A stretch of 64,000 bases of DNA, from the NCBI RefSeq assembly GCF_013266735.1, contig NZ_JABSNU010000017.1:29013-93012 (forward strand), read 5' to 3'. Positions within the stretch are counted from its first letter, which is position 1, and every line of letters starts with the position of its first letter. This document shows, in pieces, positions 33,190 through 42,363 of the stretch. The notes under the pieces were generated by a model. That model did no database searches, was not told where the DNA came from, and worked only from the letters and a program-made list of their open reading frames with translations. This DNA is from Pedobacter foliorum (GTDB lineage: Bacteria > Bacteroidota > Bacteroidia > Sphingobacteriales > Sphingobacteriaceae). The position numbers and the translations under genes are program-made.

Positions 33190-35876
33190 GATTCAGCTTT
33201 AGTTAAAACAGCAGCTAAGCCATCCTTGTTCTTCCCACCTGCCGTAGCATAGAAAGGCTGACCGCCGCCACCGCCTTGAATATCCTTAGCTAATTCTCTA
33301 ACAATATTAGATGCATTCAGTCCTTTATCTTTAACCAAATTCTCTGATACCATTACTGTAATTCCAGGTTTATCATCAATTAAGGTAGTAAACACAAGGA
33401 ACAGATCATCAACCAGATCCTTAACAGAAAACGCTAAGTTTTTAACTGCATCCGCGTTTGGCAAATCAACATGCGTAGCGATCAAATTAACCCCGTTAAT
33501 GGTTTTAAGGTGATGTACGATTTCATGTTTAAGATTAGCCGCTTGCTCACCGACAGCCTTTTCAGCATCTTTCTTAAGTTTGGCATTCTCGTCAATAAGC
33601 GCAGCGACAGCAGCTTTAAGGTCTTTATTCCCTTTTAACAACGCCCTTAACTCATTCAACTCTCTGTTCTGATCCAAAACAAAAGCCTCAGCCTTATCAG
33701 CCGTAATTGCCTCTATCCTTCTTACACCTGCAGCTACAGCACTTTCAGAAGTAATCTTGAAATAACCAATCTGACCTGTAGCTTGTACGTGAGTACCACC
33801 GCAAAGCTCTTTAGAATAATGATCATCAAAAGTTATAATACGCACTAAATCTCCATATTTCTCGCCAAATAAAGCAGTTACACCACTAGAAATTGCCTGA
33901 TCATATGGAACATATCTTTGCTCCTTTAAAGGAATATTTTCTCTTACTTTCTGATTAACCAGATGCTCTATCTGAGCCAATTCTTCGTCAGTAACCTTTG
34001 CAAAATGCGAAAAGTCGAAACGAAGATAATCAGGGTTTACCAACGAACCCTTTTGGTTCACATGCGATCCCAATACCTTTTTCAATGCAGCATGCAACAA
34101 GTGCGTAGCCGAGTGGTTATCCTGAGAAAGCAAGCGCTTATCTTCATCAATAACAGCCCAGAAACGACCATCAACATCCTCTGGCAAAGTATCAGCATAA
34201 TGTACAATTACACCGTTTTCTTTCTTAGTATCAGTTATCTCTACAAAGAAAAGACGACTATGATCTTCTAATCGACCTGTATCACCTACCTGACCACCGC
34301 TTTCAGCATAAAAAGGCGTTTTGCTCAGCACAATCTGATACTGATCTTTACCCTTAGCACTTACCTTACGGTACTTTATAATCTCAGTTTCAGCCTCAAA
34401 ATCATCATATCCAACAAACTCAACCTCAAGATCAGGATTTACAATAACCCAGTCACCAGTGTCAACAGCAGTTGCCGCACGAGAACGCTCTTTTTGTTTC
34501 AAAAGCGCCTTATTGTATTCTTCCATATCAACAGTCCAGCGTTGTTCTCTGGCCATCAATTCAGTTAAATCTATCGGGAAACCATAGGTATCATTCAGCT
34601 CAAAAGCAAACTCTCCCGAAATCACCATCTGGTCTTTCAAAATGCTGTAAACCCAAGGATCATCAAATTTTTTCTCAAGCTCAATAGCATTCTCAGCCAT
34701 CAATACTTCGCCTTGCTTTTTAGTATAATTATCAAAGCGTTGGATACCTGTAGCTAAAGTTCTTAAGAAGGAGATTTCCTCTTCCAAAACAACCTTTTGC
34801 ACAAAATCCTGTTGCAACGAAAGCTCATCAAACACACCTTTAAACTGCTCAGCCAAAACCGGCACAAGCTGATTTAAAAACGGATCTTTAAGGTTAAGGA
34901 AAGTATATGCATACCTCACAGCACGACGTAAAATACGACGGATCACATACCCTGCTTTATTATTAGAAGGCAACTGTCCATCAGCAATTACAAATGAGAT
35001 GGCACGAATATGATCAGCCATAACACGCATAGCGATGTCAGTTTTCTCATCCACACCATAATCAATGCCTGCATGTTTAGCAATAAATTGAATTAACGGT
35101 TGGAAAACATCAGTATCATAATTTGAAGATTTCTCTTGCAAAACGCGCACTAAACGCTCAAAACCCATCCCTGTATCCACATGTTGTGCAGGAAGTGGTT
35201 GTAAAGAACCATCTTTTAAACGGTTGAACTGCATAAATACGTTATTCCAAATCTCAATAACCTGAGGATGGTCAGCATTTACAAGCGATTTACCTTCAAC
35301 AGCTTTACGCTCATCATCAGGACGGCAATCTACATGGATTTCAGAACATGGACCACATGGCCCGGTATCACCCATTTCCCAGAAATTATCCTTTTTATTA
35401 CCTAAAATAATACGGTCTTCAGGCACATATTGTTTCCAAAGCTCATAAGCCTCAGTATCCCTTGGCAAGCCCTCTCTGTCATCTCCTTCAAAAATGGAAA
35501 CGTATAATTTATCTTTTGGAATTTTATAAACTTCAGTTAATAACTCCCAGCTCCAGGCAATGGCTTCTTTCTTAAAATAGTCGCCAAAACTCCAGTTACC
35601 AAGCATTTCAAACATGGTATGGTGGTAGGTGTCAATTCCTACTTCTTCCAAATCGTTATGCTTTCCAGATACACGCAAACAACGTTGGGTATCAGTTACT
35701 CTTGGATATTTTATTGGGGCCTCTCCTAAAAACAAATCTTTAAACTGATTCATCCCCGCGTTGGTAAACATTAACGTAGGGTCGTTTTTAACTACAATAG
35801 GTGCAGATGAAACAATGTGATGTTGTTTTGATTCGAAAAATTTTAAGTATGCCTGTCTGATTTCCTTAGCTGTCAT
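33177..35876 (-). CDS. alaS: Alanyl-tRNA synthetase
   Basis: An 899-aa alanyl-tRNA synthetase of full length. The catalytic domain starts IRQAYLKFFESKQHHIV and holds MFTNAGMNQFKDLFLG. The editing domain has the zinc ligands HSATH and CGGTH. The C-terminal DHHA1/C-Ala tail ends with the Gly-rich GGGGGQPFYATAGG. No unusual change is visible. It is divergent from the MerR-like gene. Confidence 0.97.
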   Translation of the reverse strand: MTAKEIRQAYLKFFESKQHHIVSSAPIVVKNDPTLMFTNAGMNQFKDLFLGEAPIKYPRVTDTQRCLRVSGKHNDLEEVGIDTYHHTMFEMLGNWSFGDYFKKEAIAWSWELLTEVYKIPKDKLYVSIFEGDDREGLPRDTEAYELWKQYVPEDRIILGNKKDNFWEMGDTGPCGPCSEIHVDCRPDDERKAVEGKSLVNADHPQVIEIWNNVFMQFNRLKDGSLQPLPAQHVDTGMGFERLVRVLQEKSSNYDTDVFQPLIQFIAKHAGIDYGVDEKTDIAMRVMADHIRAISFVIADGQLPSNNKAGYVIRRILRRAVRYAYTFLNLKDPFLNQLVPVLAEQFKGVFDELSLQQDFVQKVVLEEEISFLRTLATGIQRFDNYTKKQGEVLMAENAIELEKKFDDPWVYSILKDQMVISGEFAFELNDTYGFPIDLTELMAREQRWTVDMEEYNKALLKQKERSRAATAVDTGDWVIVNPDLEVEFVGYDDFEAETEIIKYRKVSAKGKDQYQIVLSKTPFYAESGGQVGDTGRLEDHSRLFFVEITDTKKENGVIVHYADTLPEDVDGRFWAVIDEDKRLLSQDNHSATHLLHAALKKVLGSHVNQKGSLVNPDYLRFDFSHFAKVTDEELAQIEHLVNQKVRENIPLKEQRYVPYDQAISSGVTALFGEKYGDLVRIITFDDHYSKELCGGTHVQATGQIGYFKITSESAVAAGVRRIEAITADKAEAFVLDQNRELNELRALLKGNKDLKAAVAALIDENAKLKKDAEKAVGEQAANLKHEIVHHLKTINGVNLIATHVDLPNADAVKNLAFSVKDLVDDLFLVFTTLIDDKPGITVMVSENLVKDKGLNASNIVRELAKDIQGGGGGQPFYATAGGKNKDGLAAVLTKAESLIG

Positions 35877-35944
35877 CCTTCTCTTGATTAGTGGAACAAA
35901 CTTAGATAAAAAAATAACCTCTATCGAGGAAAATTGAAATTTTA

Positions 35945-35977
35945 TTGCGGATTTCTACTAAAATCGCACTACATTTG
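35945..35977 (+). promoter_or_regulatory. Promoter of the MerR-like gene
   Basis: TACATTTG at 35970-35977 fits the -7 consensus TAnnTTTG. A TTG at 35945-35947 lies 22 bp before it, close to the usual -33 spacing. The ATG is at 36025. Confidence 0.5.
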
Positions 35978-36024
35978 AATACTTTAAATAAAAGCTGTAA
36001 ACCACTAATAATCAACACTAAAGT

Positions 36025-36360
36025 ATGCCTTACAAGGAACGGGATATCAATAAAATGTACTATACGATGGGTGAGGTAACCGAAATGTTTGGTGTAAACG
36101 CTTCGCAAATCCGATTTTACGAAAAGGAATTTGACGTATTACAACCTAAAAAAAACAAAAAGGGAAACCGATTATTCACACCTGAAGACATTGAAAATTT
36201 AAAGATCATTTTTCATTTGGTAGAGGATAAAGGTTTTACTTTAAAAGGTGCTAAAGACCATTTAAAGAACAACAATTCTGAGGTTAAAGAAAATCAAAAG
36301 ATCATTGCTTCACTTGAGAAACTAAAGGATTTCTTACTTAAATTAAACGACGAGATTTAA
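36025..36360 (+). CDS. MerR-family transcriptional regulator, short form
   Basis: A 111-aa regulator made almost wholly of a MerR-type winged helix (MGEVTEMFGVNASQIRFYEKEF, then NRLFTPEDIENLKIIFHLVEDKGFTLKGAKDHL). A short C-terminal helix follows (about 80-111). There is no effector-binding domain and no metal-binding cysteines. Such short forms are common in Bacteroidota and their targets are not known. It lies divergently next to alaS, a frequent neighbour by position only. Confidence 0.88.
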   Translation: MPYKERDINKMYYTMGEVTEMFGVNASQIRFYEKEFDVLQPKKNKKGNRLFTPEDIENLKIIFHLVEDKGFTLKGAKDHLKNNNSEVKENQKIIASLEKLKDFLLKLNDEI

Positions 36361-36430
36361 GTTTATTATTTATTTTTTCTCTTAATTATTAACGTTACCG
36401 GACTGATCTGATTCCCGTACCTGCTTTGAC

Positions 36431-36499
36431 TGAGTCCACGGTGAGTCCACGTTGAGTCCACGTTTTTCTAGACAAAAGGTGGACTCAACGTGGAGTCAC
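36431..36499. repeat. 11-bp tandem repeats folded into a long hairpin
   Basis: TGAGTCCACG(G/T) occurs three times in tandem from 36431. The segments 36441-36461 and 36479-36499 are inverted repeats of 21 bp with one mismatch (core GTCCACGTTGAGTCCAC), separated by 17 bases that contain TTTT/AAAA. This intergenic stretch (36361-36631) has no gene. It differs in sequence from the REP-like elements. Confidence 0.85.
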
Positions 36500-36631
36500 C
36501 CCTTTCGCACTGTTGATTCACCTATACATGGTACACCACTGCTTATTTTAACTTATACGAAAAGCTCTATTTTCACTTATCCAGTTAATTACTTTTTATA
36601 TCGGAAAAAATTATAGTGGTTAGGCTAATTT

Positions 36632-38662
36632 ATGCCAGCTACAATAAAAATGCTCTGCACATTTGTGCTTGCCCTGTTCTTTTTTAAAGTAAAAGTGCAG
36701 GACGACTCCTTTATTAGGGATATTATAGAAAGTGTTGCCGAAAACTTATCGGAGGACTATGATCTTTCCGAATTGACAGAACGCCTTACCAATTACAGAA
36801 AGCATCCAATCAATTTAAATCAAACAAATCCTGAAGAGCTTAAGAGTCTGCTCTTTTTGTCGCCACTCCAAATTAGCAACTTTTTCAATCATATAAAAGC
36901 CAACGGAAAACTATTAAATATCCTTGAAATTCAGTCAATTGACGGGTTCAACCTACAGACAATAAATCGGTTAATTCCATTTGTAACTCTTAAAGCACCT
37001 CCGTCAATTTCAAACTTGAGTTACAAGGATCTGGCTAAAAAAGGGAACAATGATCTAATTTTTAGGTACGGCAGGTTATTTCAAACCCAAAAGGGCTTTA
37101 CGAGCCTGCCTGGAAGTAAATACTTAGGTACCCCCGACAAACTACTCATGCGGTACCGATACGCTTACAAAGCGCTTCTTTCAGCCTCCCTTGTGGCAGA
37201 GAAAGACGCCGGAGAGTACTTCACTAATAACAAAACAGGTCTTGATCATTTATCGGGAAATATTGCCATCAACAAGCTTGGTTTCTTTAAGAAGATTGTA
37301 CTTGGAGATTACAGTCTTCAATTTGGTCAGGGCTTGGCACTTTGGTCGGGATTTGCTTTTGGAAAAGGCCCCGATGTTACCAGTGTAGCCAGTAAAGATG
37401 TTGGACTTCGGCCTTACTCCTCTTCAAATGAAGCGTCATTTTTTAGGGGAATTGCAACTACAGTTAATTTAACGCAAAACATTGATCTCAGCACTTTTAT
37501 ATCTTTCAGAAAGCGAGATGCAAGTTTAAAAAACAACGATGGTTTTGTTACGCTTCAAAATATTGGAATTACAGGATTGCACCGTACAGCAACTGAACTT
37601 AAAAACCAACGCAGCCTTAGTCAATTCGTTTACGGAGCCGCTTTACAGTACTTAAGCAGCAACTTAAACCTCGGTTTTACGACATACCAATCCAGCTATC
37701 AGCATGAATTTACTACGGGAACTTCCCTTTACAACAAGTACGCTTTTACGGGAAAAAATCTCGTTAACACTGGCTTTCATTACAGCTATACTTTTAGAAA
37801 CATCTACTTTTATGGCGAAACAGCTCATAGTTTAAATAGTGGCTGGGCGATTGTAAATGGCGCTATGGCTAGTTTGTCGAAACAGGTGTCGGCAGTGTTA
37901 TTGCACCGCAACTACGATAAGGATTACCATAGTTTTTTCGGTAACGGCGTTGGCGAAGCCACCGAAATCAGCAATGAAAAGGGCTGGTATATAGGTTTAA
38001 ACTATGCTCCATCCAAACGCTGGATCCTTTCTGCATATGGTGATTTCTTTAAATTCCCATGGCTAAGGTATAGAGTAGATTCTGCTTCATCAGGATATGA
38101 AGTATTGGGTCAGGCAACCTACACTCCTACCAAAACCTTTAAGATTTTAGCTCGATACAAGAGAGAAATAAAGCAACAGAACGCAGATGCAAGCAGTAAT
38201 TACCCCCATTTGCAGGATGTAAACAAACAGAATTACAGAATTGAGGGCAATTGGCAGTTGAATAAAAACATCGGCTTTCAGCAACGCATAGAGGTTGCTC
38301 ATTATAAAAAAGGAAGTGTAAATGAATTTGGTTATCTGGCTTATCAGGATATGAATTTTCAATTGCTACCTTTTAAAGTCACAGGTAATATCCGATTAGC
38401 CTACTTCAATACGCCATCGTATAACAGCAGGCTTTACGCCTACGAAGATGATGTTTTATATGGCTCTAGCTTTGGCAGTTATTACAGCAAAGGGTTTAGA
38501 ACATTTATCAATTTGAGGTATCGGGTATTACGAGATATGGATGTTTGGGGCAGGTATGCAATTTACGCCTACAATGATGTTGAAAAGATTGGGTCGGGGT
38601 TAGATGAAATAGAGGGCAACAAGAAATCGGATTTCAAAGTGCAGGTTCGTTACCAGTTTTAG
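36632..38662 (+). CDS. Helix-hairpin-helix protein with predicted outer-membrane barrel
   Basis: A 676-aa protein with a signal-like start (MLCTFVLALFFFKVKVQ). Residues about 45-125 contain ComEA/PulK-like helix-hairpin-helix repeats (PINLNQTNPEELKSLLFLSP and GKLLNILEIQSIDGFN). The rest (about 130-676) is rich in alternating strands and ends in VQVRYQF with a terminal Phe, like an outer-membrane beta-barrel. comEC starts 5 bp after its stop, so the two are probably cotranscribed. A role in DNA uptake across the outer membrane is inferred from domains and context. Confidence 0.75.
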   Translation: MPATIKMLCTFVLALFFFKVKVQDDSFIRDIIESVAENLSEDYDLSELTERLTNYRKHPINLNQTNPEELKSLLFLSPLQISNFFNHIKANGKLLNILEIQSIDGFNLQTINRLIPFVTLKAPPSISNLSYKDLAKKGNNDLIFRYGRLFQTQKGFTSLPGSKYLGTPDKLLMRYRYAYKALLSASLVAEKDAGEYFTNNKTGLDHLSGNIAINKLGFFKKIVLGDYSLQFGQGLALWSGFAFGKGPDVTSVASKDVGLRPYSSSNEASFFRGIATTVNLTQNIDLSTFISFRKRDASLKNNDGFVTLQNIGITGLHRTATELKNQRSLSQFVYGAALQYLSSNLNLGFTTYQSSYQHEFTTGTSLYNKYAFTGKNLVNTGFHYSYTFRNIYFYGETAHSLNSGWAIVNGAMASLSKQVSAVLLHRNYDKDYHSFFGNGVGEATEISNEKGWYIGLNYAPSKRWILSAYGDFFKFPWLRYRVDSASSGYEVLGQATYTPTKTFKILARYKREIKQQNADASSNYPHLQDVNKQNYRIEGNWQLNKNIGFQQRIEVAHYKKGSVNEFGYLAYQDMNFQLLPFKVTGNIRLAYFNTPSYNSRLYAYEDDVLYGSSFGSYYSKGFRTFINLRYRVLRDMDVWGRYAIYAYNDVEKIGSGLDEIEGNKKSDFKVQVRYQF

Positions 38663-38667
38663 CAAGC

Positions 38668-40614
38668 ATGGAATCACAAGTTTTTAAAGCTGAGCTGGTA
38701 TTTTTAAGAATCCTACTGCCTTTTTCAATGGGTATAATCGCCTTTTACCATACCACTAGTGCTTCACTTGTTTACTGGATTGGTTTGTTATGCCTAATCA
38801 GCTTTACCATTTTGATCATTGTAAATCTGTTATACAAAAAGCTAAAAGCATATAACTTTAAAAGCTGGACGGCCGTTTTAATATACATCCTGCTATTTTT
38901 ACTTGGCACATTTACCTGCATTGCTAACAAACAACGCTTAAACACGGATTACTTTGGTATTAAAAAGCAAGCCTATTTAAGGGTTTGGGTTAATGATGAG
39001 CCACAGCTAAAATCAGGCATATTAAGATTCAGAGCAAGTGTTACCAAATCTTATTTACCCCAAAAAAGCGAACCTACTGAGTCTATTAAAGCTATAGGAA
39101 AGTTAATGGTATCCGTAAAAACCGACAGTTTAAATCCTATACGGTTATCATATGGCGATGAGTTGATTATCCCTGCAAGGATCACAGAAATTGCACCTCC
39201 ATATAATCCAGCAGAATTTGACTATAAATCGTGGTTGGCTAGCCAAAACATTTATCATCAAGTGTATTTAAAACAGGCGCAGCTTGTAAAAACAAATACA
39301 AGCCAAGGTAACCAGATAATTGCCTATGCCTTAGCTTTAAGAACCAAACAGGTGCAGTACTACAGAAAACTGATAAAAGATGATCATGCATTTGCGATGG
39401 CTGCTACCCTTATTTTGGGTTACAGAGCTGATTTGAGTCAGGAAACCTTAAGTACTTACTCTAAAACAGGCACCATCCACGCGCTTTCTGTTTCCGGAAT
39501 GCATGTCGGTTTGATTTATCTGGTACTGAATTGGATGCTACAATATCTGAATAGAAACAGCCTTTTGAAACTCCTTAAGGTAGGGATTATCATTATTCTC
39601 GTCTGGCTGTATGCATTGCTAACAGGTTTTTCGCCATCAGTTTTGCGGTCGGCAATAATGCTTTCGGCATTTGTAATTGCCAAATCCTTTAACAGGCAAA
39701 GCAACAGCTACAACATTATAGCATTTGCCGCCTTTTGCTTATTGATTTATGATCCCTTTTTGATTTGGGATGTTGGTTTTCAACTGTCATTTCTTGCCGT
39801 ATTTGGCCTGATTTATTTACAACCTAAAATACAAAACTGGTGGCATCCGCAAAACAAATGGATTGATAAGCTATGGGGAATAATCGCCATGTCATTGGCT
39901 GCACAGCTAATAACTTTCCCTTTCAGTATCTATTATTTCCATCAGTTTCCGATTTACTTCTTGATAAGCAATCTGTTCATAATGGCCCCTATTGCCTTAC
40001 TAATGTACTTGGGCATTGTCATTTTACTAGGTAGGTTCGAGTTTTTAGCACCAATATTTGAATGGCTCATTAAATTCACAAACTCAGGATTAAAATGGAT
40101 TGCTGACTTACCCCTCTCCAGCCTTTCTGCAATATGGATTAGCAGAACTGAACTATTACTGCTTTGTGTTGCACTGTGTTGTTTTACGGTAGCCTTAGCT
40201 GGTTCTAAAAAGCGGATGTTGCTCTTCTCCGTAGCATGTTTTATGACTTTTCAATCCTTTACAGTTTACGATAAGGTAGAAGCTATTTATCAGAGGAAGA
40301 TTATTGTATTTAATATCCGTAAAAACTATGCAACTGCTTTTATCTCCAAACAAAAGGCCATTGTATTTACCAACCTGCTACCCGAAAGCAGAGGTTTTAA
40401 ATACTTTATTCAACCTGCTTTAGATCAGCATAAAATTAAAGAAATCATATGTATTAAAGGCGACAAGGATACTACAATTGCTGATTTTAAGTTAAAAAAT
40501 CAGGATGTGGCCTTTTATAATTACCGGATAAACAGATTCCATCTTAAGTATTACGACTTAAAAACCACAAAGGCTCATGTGGAAAATCTGGACAAAAAAA
40601 AGGACGGCAGGTAA
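38668..40614 (+). CDS. comEC: ComEC/Rec2-type competence membrane protein
   Basis: A 648-aa polytopic inner-membrane protein. It has N-terminal helices, an OB-like soluble DUF4131 region (about 95-190), and the Competence core (about 225-510) with HALSVSGMHVGLIYL and TGFSPSVLRSAIM. The C-terminal metallo-beta-lactamase domain of full-length ComEC is absent: only a degenerate tail of about 100 residues remains (IIVFNIRKNYATAF). It would pass single-stranded DNA into the cytoplasm. Its last codons lie inside a terminator that serves the opposite strand. Confidence 0.9.
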   Translation: MESQVFKAELVFLRILLPFSMGIIAFYHTTSASLVYWIGLLCLISFTILIIVNLLYKKLKAYNFKSWTAVLIYILLFLLGTFTCIANKQRLNTDYFGIKKQAYLRVWVNDEPQLKSGILRFRASVTKSYLPQKSEPTESIKAIGKLMVSVKTDSLNPIRLSYGDELIIPARITEIAPPYNPAEFDYKSWLASQNIYHQVYLKQAQLVKTNTSQGNQIIAYALALRTKQVQYYRKLIKDDHAFAMAATLILGYRADLSQETLSTYSKTGTIHALSVSGMHVGLIYLVLNWMLQYLNRNSLLKLLKVGIIIILVWLYALLTGFSPSVLRSAIMLSAFVIAKSFNRQSNSYNIIAFAAFCLLIYDPFLIWDVGFQLSFLAVFGLIYLQPKIQNWWHPQNKWIDKLWGIIAMSLAAQLITFPFSIYYFHQFPIYFLISNLFIMAPIALLMYLGIVILLGRFEFLAPIFEWLIKFTNSGLKWIADLPLSSLSAIWISRTELLLLCVALCCFTVALAGSKKRMLLFSVACFMTFQSFTVYDKVEAIYQRKIIVFNIRKNYATAFISKQKAIVFTNLLPESRGFKYFIQPALDQHKIKEIICIKGDKDTTIADFKLKNQDVAFYNYRINRFHLKYYDLKTTKAHVENLDKKKDGR

Positions 40615-40629
40615 CCAGCCCGCCGTCCT
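40594..40629 (-). terminator. Intrinsic terminator of the xylose operon, overlapping the comEC 3' end
   Basis: On the minus strand AGGACGGCGGG and CCTGCCGTCCT (40601-40629) form a GC-rich stem, followed by seven T (complement of the A-run at 40594-40600). It begins 24 bp after the symporter stop. The comEC stop codon lies in the loop. Confidence 0.85.
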
Positions 40630-40652
40630 AACCTAAACTGGCTAAAACCTAA

Positions 40653-42341
40653 CTACCAGTATATCGTGTATAAAGCAACAATTAGTCCACAAACTATAAG
40701 GGCGCCAACTGTAAATGCTCTATTTGTTTTAAACATTTCTTTTTCTATTTCAAGTCCGTTTGTTTTTACACCTCTGCTTGTTTCGATCATGCTTATTACA
40801 TACATCACTACAAGACAAATTATAAAAACAAAGCCCATTCTGTCCAGAAATGGTATTTCATATAACATAGTTCCATCACGCTGCTCTACAAGTTTTGAGA
40901 AACCGGATGAGCTAAGGAATTCCAAATTTACAAAATTTGGAAGAAACTTGAACACAACCGACAATACAAAACCACCAATAGTTGCAAAAAGAGCTGCGTT
41001 TGAGGTTGTCTTTTTCCAAAAGAACCCTAGAATAAACATAGCAAAAATTCCTGGAGAAAAAAAGCCTGTATACTCCTGAATAAATTGAAAACCACCTTTT
41101 TTATCAATCCCAAGTAAAGGAGATATAATAATGGCCACTAGCATTGCAAGAACAACAGTAATTCGTCCAACAACTACCTGTTTGTCTTCGTTTGCTGTCT
41201 TGTTAATTACCTTTTTATAAATATCAAGCGTAAAGATGGTTGCAATACTATTTGCTTTACCCGCAAGAGAAGCCACTACCGCAGCTGTTAAAGCCGCAAA
41301 TGACAATCCTTTTAGTCCGGTTGGCAAAAGATTTAAAAGCACAGGATACGCGCTATCAGGCGAAACCTCTCCTCCTTTTAGCATATCTGTTTTAAAATCT
41401 CCATACCCTTCTTTATAAAGTACAAACGCCGCAATACCCGGAAGTACAACAATAACCGGCATCAGTAATTTTAAGAAAGAAGCAAACAGGATTCCGTTTC
41501 TGGCTGTCTTAAGATCAGCTCCAAGCGCTCTCTGAGTGATGTATTGATTACAACCCCAATAATTAAGGTTTACAATCCACATACCACCAATCAACACGGT
41601 TAAGCCCGGCAAATCAAGGTAGTTCTCATTGTCCTTCTTAAAGATCATATGAAAATGCTCTGAGGCATGTACTTTTAACAGACTAAAGCCTTGCATTACA
41701 CCACTTGAACCGAAATGTGTAGCCACAAGTTCCAGTGCTAAATAAGTAGTTGCCAGTCCTCCCAGAATTAAGAAAAACACCTGAATTACATCAGTATAAC
41801 CAATTACCTTCATCCCTCCAAGAGTAATGATGATAGAGAAGATAGCCAGCAAATACATACAGCCGGTAAGGTTAATTCCTGAAATGCTGTTTATTGCCAG
41901 TGCACCGAGATAAAGTATAGAGGTTAAGTTTACTACTACATACAATAACAACCAGAAAATGGCCATAATCATTGCCACAGTACTATTGTAACGCTGATTT
42001 AAAAATTGAGGCATGGTGTATATCTTATTTTTAAGATATACCGGTATAAAAAATACCGCCACAATTAGCAGTGTAATAGCAGCCATCCACTCATAGGTGG
42101 CAATTGCCAAACCCATTTTAAAACCAGAACCACTCATTCCAATAAACTGCTCTGCAGAAATATTGGAGGCAATAAGGGAAGCCCCTATTGCCCACCAAGT
42201 AAGTGAATCTTTAGCAAGGAAAAAGTCTTTAGAATTTTCCTTATGAGTATTTTTTTGCCTGTAAACCCACCATCCGTACAGCGCAACAATCAGAAAATAA
42301 GTGAGGAAAACTGCATAGTCTAATATTCCCAGTGTTTTCAT
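40653..42341 (-). CDS. Sodium:solute symporter, probable xylose transporter
   Basis: A 562-aa SSS-family (SLC5) sodium/sugar symporter with about fourteen helices. Typical segments are the WWAIGASLIASNISAEQFIGMSG stretch near residue 50, GGMWIVNLNYWGCNQYITQRAL in the middle, and ALTAAVVASLAGKANS. It is in the inner membrane and follows xylA by 22 bp, so xylose is the expected substrate. The terminator at 40594-40629 closes the operon. Confidence 0.9.
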   Translation of the reverse strand: MKTLGILDYAVFLTYFLIVALYGWWVYRQKNTHKENSKDFFLAKDSLTWWAIGASLIASNISAEQFIGMSGSGFKMGLAIATYEWMAAITLLIVAVFFIPVYLKNKIYTMPQFLNQRYNSTVAMIMAIFWLLLYVVVNLTSILYLGALAINSISGINLTGCMYLLAIFSIIITLGGMKVIGYTDVIQVFFLILGGLATTYLALELVATHFGSSGVMQGFSLLKVHASEHFHMIFKKDNENYLDLPGLTVLIGGMWIVNLNYWGCNQYITQRALGADLKTARNGILFASFLKLLMPVIVVLPGIAAFVLYKEGYGDFKTDMLKGGEVSPDSAYPVLLNLLPTGLKGLSFAALTAAVVASLAGKANSIATIFTLDIYKKVINKTANEDKQVVVGRITVVLAMLVAIIISPLLGIDKKGGFQFIQEYTGFFSPGIFAMFILGFFWKKTTSNAALFATIGGFVLSVVFKFLPNFVNLEFLSSSGFSKLVEQRDGTMLYEIPFLDRMGFVFIICLVVMYVISMIETSRGVKTNGLEIEKEMFKTNRAFTVGALIVCGLIVALYTIYW

Positions 42342-42363
42342 AAATTCCGATTAATAGCTGGGA

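Noticed and set aside
36431..36499. CRISPR array or integron site
   Set aside because: The 11-bp units are directly adjacent without spacers and no cas or integrase gene is near.
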